DNA from: Spirochaetaceae bacterium
Lineage (GTDB): Bacteria; Spirochaetota; Spirochaetia; JABEVK01
Reading direction: 5' to 3'
Assembly: GCA_023265735.1 (NCBI GenBank)
Contig: JAHFSN010000026.1
Span: forward strand, 3,257 to 11,318
DNA: 8,062 nucleotides
In this document: piece after piece, positions 1 to 6,834 of the stretch
Numbering within the stretch: the stretch's first letter is position 1
How the letters are laid out: each line of letters opens with the position of its first letter
Program-made: the position numbers and the translations under genes
The notes under the pieces: model-generated
Told to the model about the DNA's origin: nothing
Seen by the model: the letters and a program-made list of their open reading frames with translations, nothing else
Database searches by the model: none

Positions 1-36
1 CCTAGCGTATTCGTCAGAAATAGAACATAATGAAGT

Positions 37-798
37 ATGCCCTCTTCGACCATCCATGAGACCCTGAATCCCCAGGTGTGTCACTGCAGTGCCGAGATCC
101 GTCAGGGCGTCATTGAACGGCTGCCATTCCTCCGTCACGCAACCATGGAGAGCCAGAAGGGCTTGGCCCGAAATCTGCGGTCCCAGGGCATGGCCGAGGG
201 CCAGGAGATCTCCCCCCTGCGCTTTCCGTCGGGTCTGTTTGGGGTGGTGGCCCGGGGAGCCGTGAAGGTCTACCGGTTTGTGGGCGACCAGCATTTTGTC
301 ATCTTTGACGTGCTCACCGCCGGGGATTGGTTCCTCTATGGGGACCCCGACGACCAGGGCATTCGCCTCTACTCGTACCCCGATCAGCTTTCGACCCTGA
401 CGACCAGCTGCGTGCTGACCATGGACAGAGGGCGGTTCGACCCCCTCCTGCGGTCCGATCCCCAGCTGATGGCTGCCTTTTTCGGGGCTCTGACGGGCCG
501 CCTTTCCCAGGCCCACGAGAGGTTTGTGCGGTTCATGGCCTTCCCCGCCGACCACCGGCTCTCCTTCCTTCTGACCTATTTGCACTCCAAGGGGCCCAAG
601 AAGCCGGGCTACCCGGGGCTCATCCCCTTCAACCTGACCCGCCGCGACCTGGCGGCCATGGCCGGGCTGACCCTGGAGACCGTGAGCCGGGTCCTGTCCG
701 CCTTTGAGTCCGAGGGCGTGGTCCGGTCGGGACGGGGGTGGGTCGAGGTCCTGAACCTGGAAGCCTTGCATCGCCGTTCGCATCTGACCGAGGTATAA
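37..798 (+). CDS. Crp/Fnr-family transcriptional regulator
   Basis: This 253-residue protein has the layout of CRP/FNR activators: a cyclic-nucleotide-binding-like beta-roll (about residues 48-130), a long dimerisation helix (about 135-170) and a C-terminal winged helix-turn-helix (about 198-235). The recognition helix reads LTLETVSRVL. Its E214-x-x-S217-R218 matches the E-x-x-S-R of E. coli FNR, which reads TTGAT half sites, and such a site lies just downstream at 820-833. The N-terminus has a C15-H-C17 pair and there is a C125, but not the four-cysteine spacing of FNR. An Fe-S cluster is therefore not assured, and heme or NO sensing as in DNR/NNR is equally possible. The likely role is to activate the nitrate operon that follows, and possibly itself. 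An in-frame TGA at 31-33 blocks any longer N-terminus in this frame. The ATG at 37 lacks a clear Shine-Dalgarno, and CATAAT (26-31) could be a -10 box giving a nearly leaderless message. Confidence 0.93.
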   Translation: MPSSTIHETLNPQVCHCSAEIRQGVIERLPFLRHATMESQKGLARNLRSQGMAEGQEISPLRFPSGLFGVVARGAVKVYRFVGDQHFVIFDVLTAGDWFLYGDPDDQGIRLYSYPDQLSTLTTSCVLTMDRGRFDPLLRSDPQLMAAFFGALTGRLSQAHERFVRFMAFPADHRLSFLLTYLHSKGPKKPGYPGLIPFNLTRRDLAAMAGLTLETVSRVLSAFESEGVVRSGRGWVEVLNLEALHRRSHLTEV

Positions 799-819
799 AC
801 CCGTCCTTGAGGAGGTTGT

Positions 820-833
820 TTGATCTAGGTCAA
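820..833 (+). promoter_or_regulatory. FNR/NNR-type operator upstream of narK
   Basis: TTGATCTAGGTCAA matches the FNR/DNR consensus TTGAT-N4-ATCAA at 9 of 10 defined positions (GTCAA instead of ATCAA). It lies between the Crp/Fnr gene and narK. The regulator encoded just upstream has the FNR-type E-x-x-S-R recognition helix, so regulator and site agree. The centre is at 826.5. A class II site at -41.5 would put transcription start near 868, and a -10-like hexamer is found where that predicts. Confidence 0.82.
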
Positions 834-855
834 AGAAGACCGGATTCCCGTGCCT

Positions 856-861
856 TAGCCT
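856..861 (+). promoter_or_regulatory. Putative -10 element of the nitrate operon promoter
   Basis: TAGCCT sits exactly at -12 to -7 if the FNR-type box at 820-833 is centred at -41.5 from a start near 868. It keeps T, A and the final T of TATAAT (3 of 6). A weak -10 with no good -35 is usual for promoters that depend on an FNR-like activator. The predicted 5' leader is about 65 nt. The placement is inferred from spacing, not from the hexamer alone. Confidence 0.45.
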
Positions 862-885
862 GTTCCTAGCGACCGGGTGCCACCA

Positions 886-904
886 AAAACCGTCGTTCGG
901 TTTT
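886..904 (+). other. Leader hairpin upstream of narK
   Basis: AAAACCG (886-892) and CGGTTTT (898-904) form a perfect 7-bp inverted repeat around the loop TCGTT. One mismatch further out, CC/GG could extend it. It lies in the predicted narK 5' leader, 28 nt before the start codon. The right arm ends in only four T before GGG, so it would be a poor intrinsic terminator. It may be a leader structure affecting mRNA stability or translation, or may be incidental. Confidence 0.35.
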
Positions 905-932
905 GGGCCGCACCCCGCCGCAAGGAGACGAT

Positions 933-2207
933 ATGGCACCATCCTACAAGATCAAGGGCTCACCGGCCCAGGGGCTCTTCGGAGCCACGGTGGCCTTCTT
1001 CATCGGCCTGGCGGCCGTGGCCCTCTTTGGACCCACCGCCAAATCTCTGGCCAAGACCCTGAACCTCGACGCCGTGAGCCTCGGGTTCCTCATCGGGATT
1101 CCCTCGCTGATGGGAGCCCTCCTCCGGATTCCCTTTGGGGCCCTGGTGGAGACCACGGGCGGAAAGATCCCCAACCTCATTCTCCTGACCTTTGCCTTCA
1201 TCGGAATCACGGGCCTGGCCCTCACCATCAACCAACCGACCTTCTGGACCCTGGCCTTCTTCGGGGCCGTGGCCGGTTTCGGCGTGGCGACCTTCTCGGT
1301 GTCCATGGCCCAGGTGAGCTACTGGTACCCCAAGAAGAAGCAGGGAACGGCCAACGGCATCTACGGCGGAGTGGCCAACCTTTCCCCCGGCATCGCCAGT
1401 CTATGGATTCCCCTGGCCCTGGGCCTCTACGGAGCCCAGAACACCTACTGGCTCTGGCTGGTGTACCTCGGGTCCGGAATTCTCCTCTACCTGCTGTTCG
1501 GTAAGAACGCTCCTTACTTCCAGCTGCGCAAGCAGGGAGCCTCCGAGGACGAGGCCCGGCGGCTGGCCGCCGAGGTGGGCCAGGAGCTCTTCCCCCAGGG
1601 CACCGCTGTCCAGTCCCTGAAGACCACCGCCAAGTACTGGCAGACCTGGGTCCTCGTGGGGGTCTACTTCACGACCTTCGGCGGCTTCCTGGCCCTGACA
1701 GCGTGGTTCCCCAACTACTGGCAGACCACCTTTAACCTCAAACTCTTCCCCGATGCCGTGGGCCTCACCGCCCTGTTCAGCATCGGCGCCAGCCTCATGC
1801 GCGTGGCGGGGGGCTTCGTGAGTGACAAGCTGGGCGGCGAGAGGACGGCCTTCGGCGCCATCGGCGTCCTTGTGGTGGGCGCCGCGCTGATGATCTTCTC
1901 GACGGGGAACTTCGGCCTGGCCGTCACCGGGCTTGTCCTCTTGGCCATCGGCATGGGAGTGAACAACGCCGCGACCTTCAAGATCCTGCCCCAGGTTATC
2001 CCCAGCGCCATGGGCGGGGCTTCGGGCTGGATCGGCGGCCTGGGGGCCCTGGGCGGGTTCCTCTTCCCCATCGTCCAGGGGCTGTTCATCCGCGATCCGA
2101 AGGTCGCCGACCCCGGCTACAACCTCAGTTTTGTCGTCTACTTGGCCGCCGGCCTCCTGTCCCTCGTCCTCCTGACCATCCTGACCCGAAAGAAGGCCCG
2201 TCCATGA
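933..2207 (+). CDS. narK: NarK-type nitrate/nitrite transporter (MFS)
   Basis: An inner-membrane major facilitator protein of the nitrate/nitrite porter family, 424 residues from ATG 933. That start is chosen over an in-frame ATG at 903 because AAGGAG (922-927) lies 5 nt before it, while the earlier ATG has no Shine-Dalgarno. About 12 hydrophobic segments are visible. Family landmarks: RIPFGALVETTGG after TM2, with R65 matching the substrate-binding Arg of E. coli NarK (R89); SLMRVAGGFVSDKLGGER in the second half, with R290 matching the second binding Arg (R305); and the second nitrate signature around 361-378 (GGASGWIGGLGALGGFLFP). The first signature (NGIYGGVANLSPGIAS, about 141-156) diverges from the E. 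coli GGLGNMG type. It should import nitrate, by proton symport or nitrite exchange; the sequence does not decide which. Its stop overlaps the reductase start (ATGA), implying translational coupling. Confidence 0.93.
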   Translation: MAPSYKIKGSPAQGLFGATVAFFIGLAAVALFGPTAKSLAKTLNLDAVSLGFLIGIPSLMGALLRIPFGALVETTGGKIPNLILLTFAFIGITGLALTINQPTFWTLAFFGAVAGFGVATFSVSMAQVSYWYPKKKQGTANGIYGGVANLSPGIASLWIPLALGLYGAQNTYWLWLVYLGSGILLYLLFGKNAPYFQLRKQGASEDEARRLAAEVGQELFPQGTAVQSLKTTAKYWQTWVLVGVYFTTFGGFLALTAWFPNYWQTTFNLKLFPDAVGLTALFSIGASLMRVAGGFVSDKLGGERTAFGAIGVLVVGAALMIFSTGNFGLAVTGLVLLAIGMGVNNAATFKILPQVIPSAMGGASGWIGGLGALGGFLFPIVQGLFIRDPKVADPGYNLSFVVYLAAGLLSLVLLTILTRKKARP

Positions 2208-4360
2208 CCCAGATCATCCGAACCACCTGCGGCTACTGCAGCGTGGGCTGCAACCTCGACGTCCAGGTTGAAGACGGGGTTCCCGTGAAGGTCTAGCCCG
2301 CCAGGGATTATCCCGTGAACCTGGGCAAGACCTGCACCAAGGGCTTCAACCTCATCAAGGCCCTCGAGTCGGCGGACCGGGCCGTGGTGCCCACCCTGCG
2401 CGACCGGGCCACGGGCCAGCGCCGGGACCTCTCCTGGGACGAGGCCGCCGCCACCTTCGTGGACAGGTTCCGGGCCATCCAGCAGAAGTACGGCCCCGAG
2501 AGCGTGGCCTTCCTCTCCACCGGTCAGTTGCCCTTCGAGGAACTCGCCCTGTTGGGGGCGGTGGCCAAGTTCGGCATGGGGATCCGGCACGGCGACGGCA
2601 ACACCCGCCAGTGCATGGCCAGTGCCGTGGTGACCTACAAGCAGTCCTTCGGGTTCGACGCCCCCGGGTTCACCTACACCGACATCGAACAGTCCGACTG
2701 CTTGATCTTCCTGGGGGCCAACCCGGCCATCGCCCACCCCATCCTCTGGCAGCGCCTGAAGAACAACACCCAGTCGCCCACGGTGGTCGTGGTGGACCCC
2801 CGGTCCACCGAGTCGTCCAAGGAGGCGACCCTCCACCTGGCCATCGAACCCAAGAGCGACCTGACCTTCCTCTACGCCTTGGCCCACATCCTGCTGGAGG
2901 AGGGCTGGATCGACCCCGAATTCATCGAAGCGCATACTTCAGGCTTTGCCGAATTCCGGGACCACGTGGCCGAGTTCACCCCCGAGGCCGCCGAGCGGAT
3001 CACGGGTCTCACCGCCGCCCAAATTCGACAGGTGGCCGAGCTCATCCACACCAAAAAGGCCGTCAGTTTCTGGTGGACCATGGGAGTCAACCAGAGCCAC
3101 CAGGGCGTCCGGACGGCCCAGGCCATTGTGAACCTCTGTCTGATGACCGGGCATATCGGGCGGCCGGGCACGGGGCCCAACTCCATCACGGGCCAGTGCA
3201 ACGCCATGGGGAGCCGGCTGTTCTCGAACACCAGTAACCTTTTGGGGGGCCACGACTTCGGCAAACCCGAGCACCGGGCCAAGGTGGCCCAGACCCTGGG
3301 CATCCCCGAGGACCTGATTCCCCCCGACGCCGGAAAGAACTACGATCAAATCCTGGAAGCCATCGAGGCGGGGACCATCAAGGGGCTGTGGGTCATCTGT
3401 ACCAACCCCGCCCACAGCTGGATCGACCACAACAGCTTCCAGAAGCGCATCGACACCCTCGACTTCCTGGTGGTCCAGGACATTTACCACACCACAGAGA
3501 CGGCCCAGGTCGCCGACCTCGTCCTGCCCGCCGCCGGCAGCGCCGAGAAGAACGGCACCTTCATCAACTCCGAGCGGCGCTTGGGCATCGTCCAGAAGGT
3601 CAAACAGGCCCCGGGCCTGGCCAAGACGGACTTCGAGATCTTTCAGCTCCTGGGGAAGGCCTGGGGCGTGGGCCCTTGGCTAGACCGGTGGACCGACCCC
3701 GAAGCGGCCTTTGGGATTCTGAAGGAACTGAGCCGGGGCCAGCCCTGCGACATCACGGGGATCCGGACCTGGAAGGACCTCGCCGCGGCCGGTGGCATCC
3801 AGTGGCCGTGGTCTGCCAGGAACGCGGACGCGTCCCTGGCAGACCACGCGCAATCCGCTGGCGCGGATTCCGCAGCGGTTTCCTGGCCCCAAGGGGACCA
3901 GGTACAGAGGCGGCTCTTTGCCGACGGGAAATTTTTCACCCCCGACGGCAAGGCCAAGTTCCTGTTCACCGACGTGGTGCCCCTCCCGGAAATCCCCGAC
4001 GAAACGTATCCGTTCTTCCTGCTGACCGGCCGGGGGACCATGCACCAGTGGCACACCCAGACCCGGACCGGGAAGGTGGAGATGCTGAAAAAGATGTACC
4101 CCGTGGACAGCTACGCCGAGGTGAACCCGGCCGACGCCCAAAGGCTGGGCATAGCTCCCGGCGCCGACCTGAGGATCACCAGCCGCCGGGGTTCCGTGAA
4201 GGTGAAGGCCCTGGTGAAGGAGTCGGTGCGGCCCGGGTTTGTGTTCCTGCCCATGCACTACCCCGAAGCCAACTGCCTGACCTTCCCCGTGTTCGACCCC
4301 CACAGCCGGCAGCCGGGGTACAAGTTTGGAGCCGTGAAGGTCGAGGTCGTGGTGCCGTAA
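2204..4360 (+). CDS. NarB/NasA-type molybdopterin nitrate reductase, interrupted by in-frame TAG (possible pseudogene)
   Basis: The frame from ATG 2204 (AAGAAGG upstream, ATGA overlap with narK) spans 718 codons, the usual size for cytoplasmic NarB/NasA catalytic subunits. It opens with C9-x2-C12-x3-C16-x27-C44 and K46, the [4Fe-4S] motif of the bis-MGD family, but codon 31 (2294-2296) is TAG. Downstream all landmarks are intact: NTRQCMASAV with C137 as likely Mo ligand; the TYTDIEQSDCLIFLGANPA segment; GQCNAMGSR; VVQDIYHTTETAQVADLVLPAAG; HQWHTQTRTGK; and a C-terminal dinucleotide-binding domain (about 603-718). The Cys ligand context and WHT-TRTG favour nitrate reductase over formate dehydrogenase. 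No Tat signal is present, so it would act in the cytoplasm on nitrate brought in by NarK. The longest stop-free product, from GTG 2315, would lose three of four cluster cysteines. Residues of about 537-561 look like an insert (see the repeat at 3807). No electron-donor subunit is adjacent. Confidence 0.85.
2294..2296 (+). other. In-frame TAG inside the reductase Fe-S motif
   Basis: In the frame set by ATG 2204 the codons read V-K-V-TAG-P-A-R-D-Y-P-V-N, between C16 and C44. The C-x2-C-x3-C-x27-C spacing is exactly the family's only if the TAG counts as one residue, so this is a substitution and not an indel. CAG, GAG, AAG, TGG, TCG or TTG could each yield TAG by one base change. Read-through as pyrrolysine is formally possible, but nothing in the window supports it. 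A GTG at 2315 with AGGGA (2303-2307) could restart translation, giving a product without the cluster. Confidence 0.85.
3807..3902 (+). repeat. Palindromic cluster, likely an in-frame insert in the reductase gene
   Basis: Three hairpins lie in a row inside the coding frame. The first has 20-nt arms at 3807-3826 and 3829-3848, complementary at 19 of 20 positions around GA. The second has AATCCGC (3852-3858) and GCGGATT (3863-3869) around TGGC. The third, 3882-3902, pairs CCTGG/CCAGG and CCCC/GGGG with one bulged A. The segment encodes Ala/Ser/Asp-rich residues 537-561, unlike the conserved flanks GIQWPW and PQGDQVQRRLFADG. Removing codons 3812-3886 (75 bp, between two TGG codons) leaves a smooth GIQWPWPQGDQVQRRLF. 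This suggests insertion of a small palindromic element in frame, comparable in kind to protein-coding palindromic elements of Rickettsia. Exact boundaries and origin are inferred. Confidence 0.7.
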
Positions 4361-4390
4361 CCCCACTTCCGGGGCCCCAGGGAGGATTCC

Positions 4391-4789
4391 ATGATCGAAT
4401 GGAGCGACCGTTACTTGACCGGAATCTCGTCGATTGACCACCAGCACGAGAGGCTCTTCGCCTTCTGCAATTCCCTGGAACAGAGGCTTCAGAAGGGGGA
4501 GGGTCGGGCCCTGGTGAAGGAAGGTCTGAGCTTCCTGGAGACCTACATCGAGGTCCATTTCGGGGCCGAGGATCTGTGCATGGTTCGGGACGCCTGTCCG
4601 CTGGCGTCCCAGAACCGGCGCGCCCACCAGGCGTTCATCGACCGCTTCGGGAGCCTCAAGACCGAATTGCGGAGCTCGGCGGACCCCGCCGAGACCTTGA
4701 TCCTGTTCCACAAGCACCTGGAACGTTGGATCGGGGAGCACATTCTTAGGATCGATGTCTCCCTGCGGGGCTGTCTCGAAGATTTCTGA
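4391..4789 (+). CDS. Bacteriohemerythrin (single domain), one iron ligand replaced
   Basis: This 132-residue protein matches stand-alone bacteriohemerythrins, four-helix-bundle di-iron proteins that bind O2 and in some cases NO. Visible ligands: H19 in IDHQHERLF, H56 and E60 in HFGAED, H79 in RRAHQAF, and H117 plus D122 in EHILRID. The H56/E60 and H117/D122 spacings are the family's. The expected His four residues before H79 (family pattern P-x4-H-x3-H) is Asn75 (codon AAC, 4613-4615; CAC would be His). One iron may therefore bind weakly or not at all. GGGAGGA lies about 5 nt before ATG 4391, and the gene starts 30 bp after the reductase stop, so it should be co-transcribed. In this setting it could buffer O2 or NO around nitrate reduction; that role is inferred. 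No signal peptide is seen, so it should be cytoplasmic. Confidence 0.9.
   Translation: MIEWSDRYLTGISSIDHQHERLFAFCNSLEQRLQKGEGRALVKEGLSFLETYIEVHFGAEDLCMVRDACPLASQNRRAHQAFIDRFGSLKTELRSSADPAETLILFHKHLERWIGEHILRIDVSLRGCLEDF
4587..4610 (+). repeat. Inverted repeat inside the hemerythrin gene
   Basis: GGGACGCC (4587-4594) and GGCGTCCC (4603-4610) are perfect 8-bp complements around an 8-nt loop. They encode the short link RDACPLASQ just before Asn75. The E60-to-75 distance is normal for the family, so nothing appears inserted. It may be a chance stem in GC-rich coding DNA. Confidence 0.4.
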
Positions 4790-4848
4790 GAAAAGGAGGC
4801 AACTTCCCGGCTCGGACACTATGCTTCCTAGAGAGGAGAGACGGTTTC

Positions 4849-6834
4849 ATGAAACTTCAAACCCGTATTCTCGGTATCCTCGTTCTGCCGTTCCTCGGCC
4901 TGATCGCCTTCGCCTCGGTGAGGATCGCCGGAGATTGGGCCAGCTGGCAAAACTCCAAGCGGACCGTCGTTCAGGCCGGCCAGGCTTCCCAGGTCAGTCT
5001 CCTTGTCCACAACCTCCAGCTCGAGAGGGGCTTGTCTGTGGGGTTTTTGGGGTCTAGGGGCGCGAAGTTTTCCACCGAACTGGCCAACCACCGGCCCAAG
5101 ACCGACCAGGCGGTCCAGACGCTTCGGGGCAGCTTTCCCCAAGCCCTCGAGGGACTGTCCCAACTCGCCTCCCTGAGGTCGTCGGTGGACCACCAGAATG
5201 TGGCTGGTACCCAGGCGTTCCAGGTCTACACCGCGGCCATCGGCCAGGCCCTGGACCAGATCGCGTCGCTGGCCACCCAGGCCGTCCAGCCCGAGATTTC
5301 CCGCCGGGCCATCGCCTACTTTTCCTTCCTGTACGTGAAAGAGTACACCGGCCAGGAACGGGCCGTCGTCAACGGCATCCTCACGGCAGGCAAACTGACC
5401 GACGAATCGGGCCGCCGACTCGACACGGTCGTCGCTGCCCTCGACCAGAACCAAAGGAACTTCGAGAGATTTTCCGGGACCCAGGAAGTCGACCTCGAGA
5501 AAGCCGCCTTGGCGGGGCCCGCGTCCTCCAAGGTTGACCAGATGCTTCAGTCCCTCTTTCAAGCCGGGAAGGAGGGACCTTTCCCGGTTACCCCCGAAGA
5601 TTGGTTTGCCACGGTCTCTTCCAAGATCGACCTCATGAAGCAGGTGGACGACGCCTTGGCCAACCGGCTGATCGCGGTGGCGGACGCCTCGGCGTCGGGG
5701 GCCCTCACCACGCTGATCCTCGGCCTCTCGATCTTTGTGGTGCTCTTGGCCGCCGCCGGGTTCCTGGCCTTTCGGTTGAGCCGCTCCATCCACCGGCAGT
5801 TGGGGTGCGAGCCCTCGGAAGTCGCGGCGATTGCCCGCAACATCCGCCGGGGAGTGCTGGAGCTCGACAAATCGGGGGCCAAACCCCAGGGCGCCTACCT
5901 CGACCTGCAGAAGATGGTTTCGGCCCTCCAGGAGAAGGCCGCGACCCTGGAGAAGATCGCCGCCGGCGACCTGTCCATCGAGGTGACCTTGGCCTCGGAC
6001 CAAGACCGGCTGGGGGTATCGCTGCGCTTCATGGTGGATTCGCTTAACGAAGTGCTGGGTCAGATCAACGAGGCGGTGGAGCAGCTGTCCAGCGGTTCCA
6101 CCCAGGTGGCCAAGGCCAGCCAGAACCTGGCCCAGGGCGCCACGGAACAGGCCAGCAGCGTCGAGCAGATCAACGCCTCGGCCGCCCAAGTGACCTCCCA
6201 GGCCCAGACCAACGCCGCCACCGCCCTGGAATCGAGCCAACTGGCCCGGGAGTCCCGGGACGACGCGGGGAGCGGCAACCGGAAGATGAAGGACCTGATG
6301 GAGCTGCTGGGCAAGATGACCAAGTCTTCCGAAGAGACCAAGCGCATCGTGAAGACCATCGACGACATCGCTTTCCAGGTGAATCTGCTGGCCCTGAACG
6401 CCAACGTAGAGGCGGCTCGGGCGGGCAAGTACGGCAAGGGATTTGGGGTCGTCGCCGAGGAGGTCCGCAGCCTGGCCATCCGCTCCGCTGACGCCGTTAA
6501 AGAAACAACCCGGATGGTCGAGGAAAACCTGAAATCGATCCGGGAAGTGAACGGCACCGCCGAGCAGACCAGCCGCCAGTTGGAAAGCATCGCCGCCGGG
6601 TCCATGCGGGTGGCCGAGATTCTCGAAACGATTGCCTCATCGAGCCAGGATCAGTCCAAGGCCCTCAGCCAGATCGGGGGCGGCCTGGATCAGATCGACG
6701 GCGTCACCCAATCGAACACGGCCACCGCCGAGCAGAGTGCCGCCGCCGCCGAGGAGTTGTCCGGGCAGGCCATGGAGCTGCGCAGCCTCGTCTCCCGTTT
6801 CCGGCTTCGGGAGACGCCCGCTAGGCACGCCTAG
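4849..6834 (+). CDS. NIT-domain methyl-accepting chemotaxis protein
   Basis: A 661-residue chemoreceptor with classic topology: TM1 (about 7-24), a periplasmic sensor (about 45-275), TM2 (about 287-308), a linker with HAMP-like segments (about 310-415) and a cytoplasmic signalling domain with the hairpin tip at about 506-545 (DDIAFQVNLLALNANVEAARAG followed by GKGFGVVAEEVR). The sensor matches the nitrate/nitrite-sensing NIT domain: LLVHNLQLERGLSVGFLGSRG near its start (R60 in the position expected for a ligand Arg) and a later KEYTGQERAVVNGIL helix. It likely signals nitrate or nitrite to CheA/CheW. No C-terminal NWETF-like CheR tether is present. GAGGAG (4833-4838) precedes the start at about 10 nt. 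The gene lies 59 bp after the hemerythrin gene, where an unused AAAAGGAGG (4791-4799) is also seen. Co-transcription with the nitrate genes is likely and fits the sensor type. Confidence 0.93.
   Translation: MKLQTRILGILVLPFLGLIAFASVRIAGDWASWQNSKRTVVQAGQASQVSLLVHNLQLERGLSVGFLGSRGAKFSTELANHRPKTDQAVQTLRGSFPQALEGLSQLASLRSSVDHQNVAGTQAFQVYTAAIGQALDQIASLATQAVQPEISRRAIAYFSFLYVKEYTGQERAVVNGILTAGKLTDESGRRLDTVVAALDQNQRNFERFSGTQEVDLEKAALAGPASSKVDQMLQSLFQAGKEGPFPVTPEDWFATVSSKIDLMKQVDDALANRLIAVADASASGALTTLILGLSIFVVLLAAAGFLAFRLSRSIHRQLGCEPSEVAAIARNIRRGVLELDKSGAKPQGAYLDLQKMVSALQEKAATLEKIAAGDLSIEVTLASDQDRLGVSLRFMVDSLNEVLGQINEAVEQLSSGSTQVAKASQNLAQGATEQASSVEQINASAAQVTSQAQTNAATALESSQLARESRDDAGSGNRKMKDLMELLGKMTKSSEETKRIVKTIDDIAFQVNLLALNANVEAARAGKYGKGFGVVAEEVRSLAIRSADAVKETTRMVEENLKSIREVNGTAEQTSRQLESIAAGSMRVAEILETIASSSQDQSKALSQIGGGLDQIDGVTQSNTATAEQSAAAAEELSGQAMELRSLVSRFRLRETPARHA

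Noticed and set aside
903..932. Earlier ATG at 903 as the narK start
   Set aside because: It would add MGRTPPQGDD with no Shine-Dalgarno in front. The ATG at 933 has AAGGAG 5 nt upstream and gives the usual NarK N-terminus.
2294..2296. Selenocysteine as explanation for the internal stop
   Set aside because: Selenocysteine uses TGA and this codon is TAG. The likely Mo ligand at codon 137 is an ordinary Cys (TGC, 2612-2614).
3388..4437. Plus-strand open frame of 349 codons in an alternative frame of the reductase
   Set aside because: Pro/Arg/Gly-rich shadow. The other frame encodes the conserved molybdopterin domains.
4204..4522. Repeat GGCCCTGGTGAAGGA at about 4207 and 4507
   Set aside because: A 15-nt match encoding ALVKE in two unrelated proteins with the same preferred codons. 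Probably chance; no longer repeat unit surrounds it.
3680..4819. Minus-strand open frame of 379 codons across the reductase and hemerythrin genes
   Set aside because: Composition is typical of an antisense shadow in GC-rich DNA, with no recognisable motif, while both plus-strand genes here carry family motifs.
4791..4848. Possible small gene after AAAAGGAGG (4791-4799), for example from ATG 4821
   Set aside because: No start codon lies at normal distance from that Shine-Dalgarno. The ATG 4821 frame runs as an Arg/Pro-rich shadow into the chemoreceptor gene.
4828..6240. Long minus-strand open frame (470 codons) opposite the chemoreceptor gene
   Set aside because: The translation is Gly/Arg/Leu/His-rich low complexity with no domain. 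It mirrors the codon bias of the real plus-strand gene, and the plus-strand product has clear NIT and MCP signatures.
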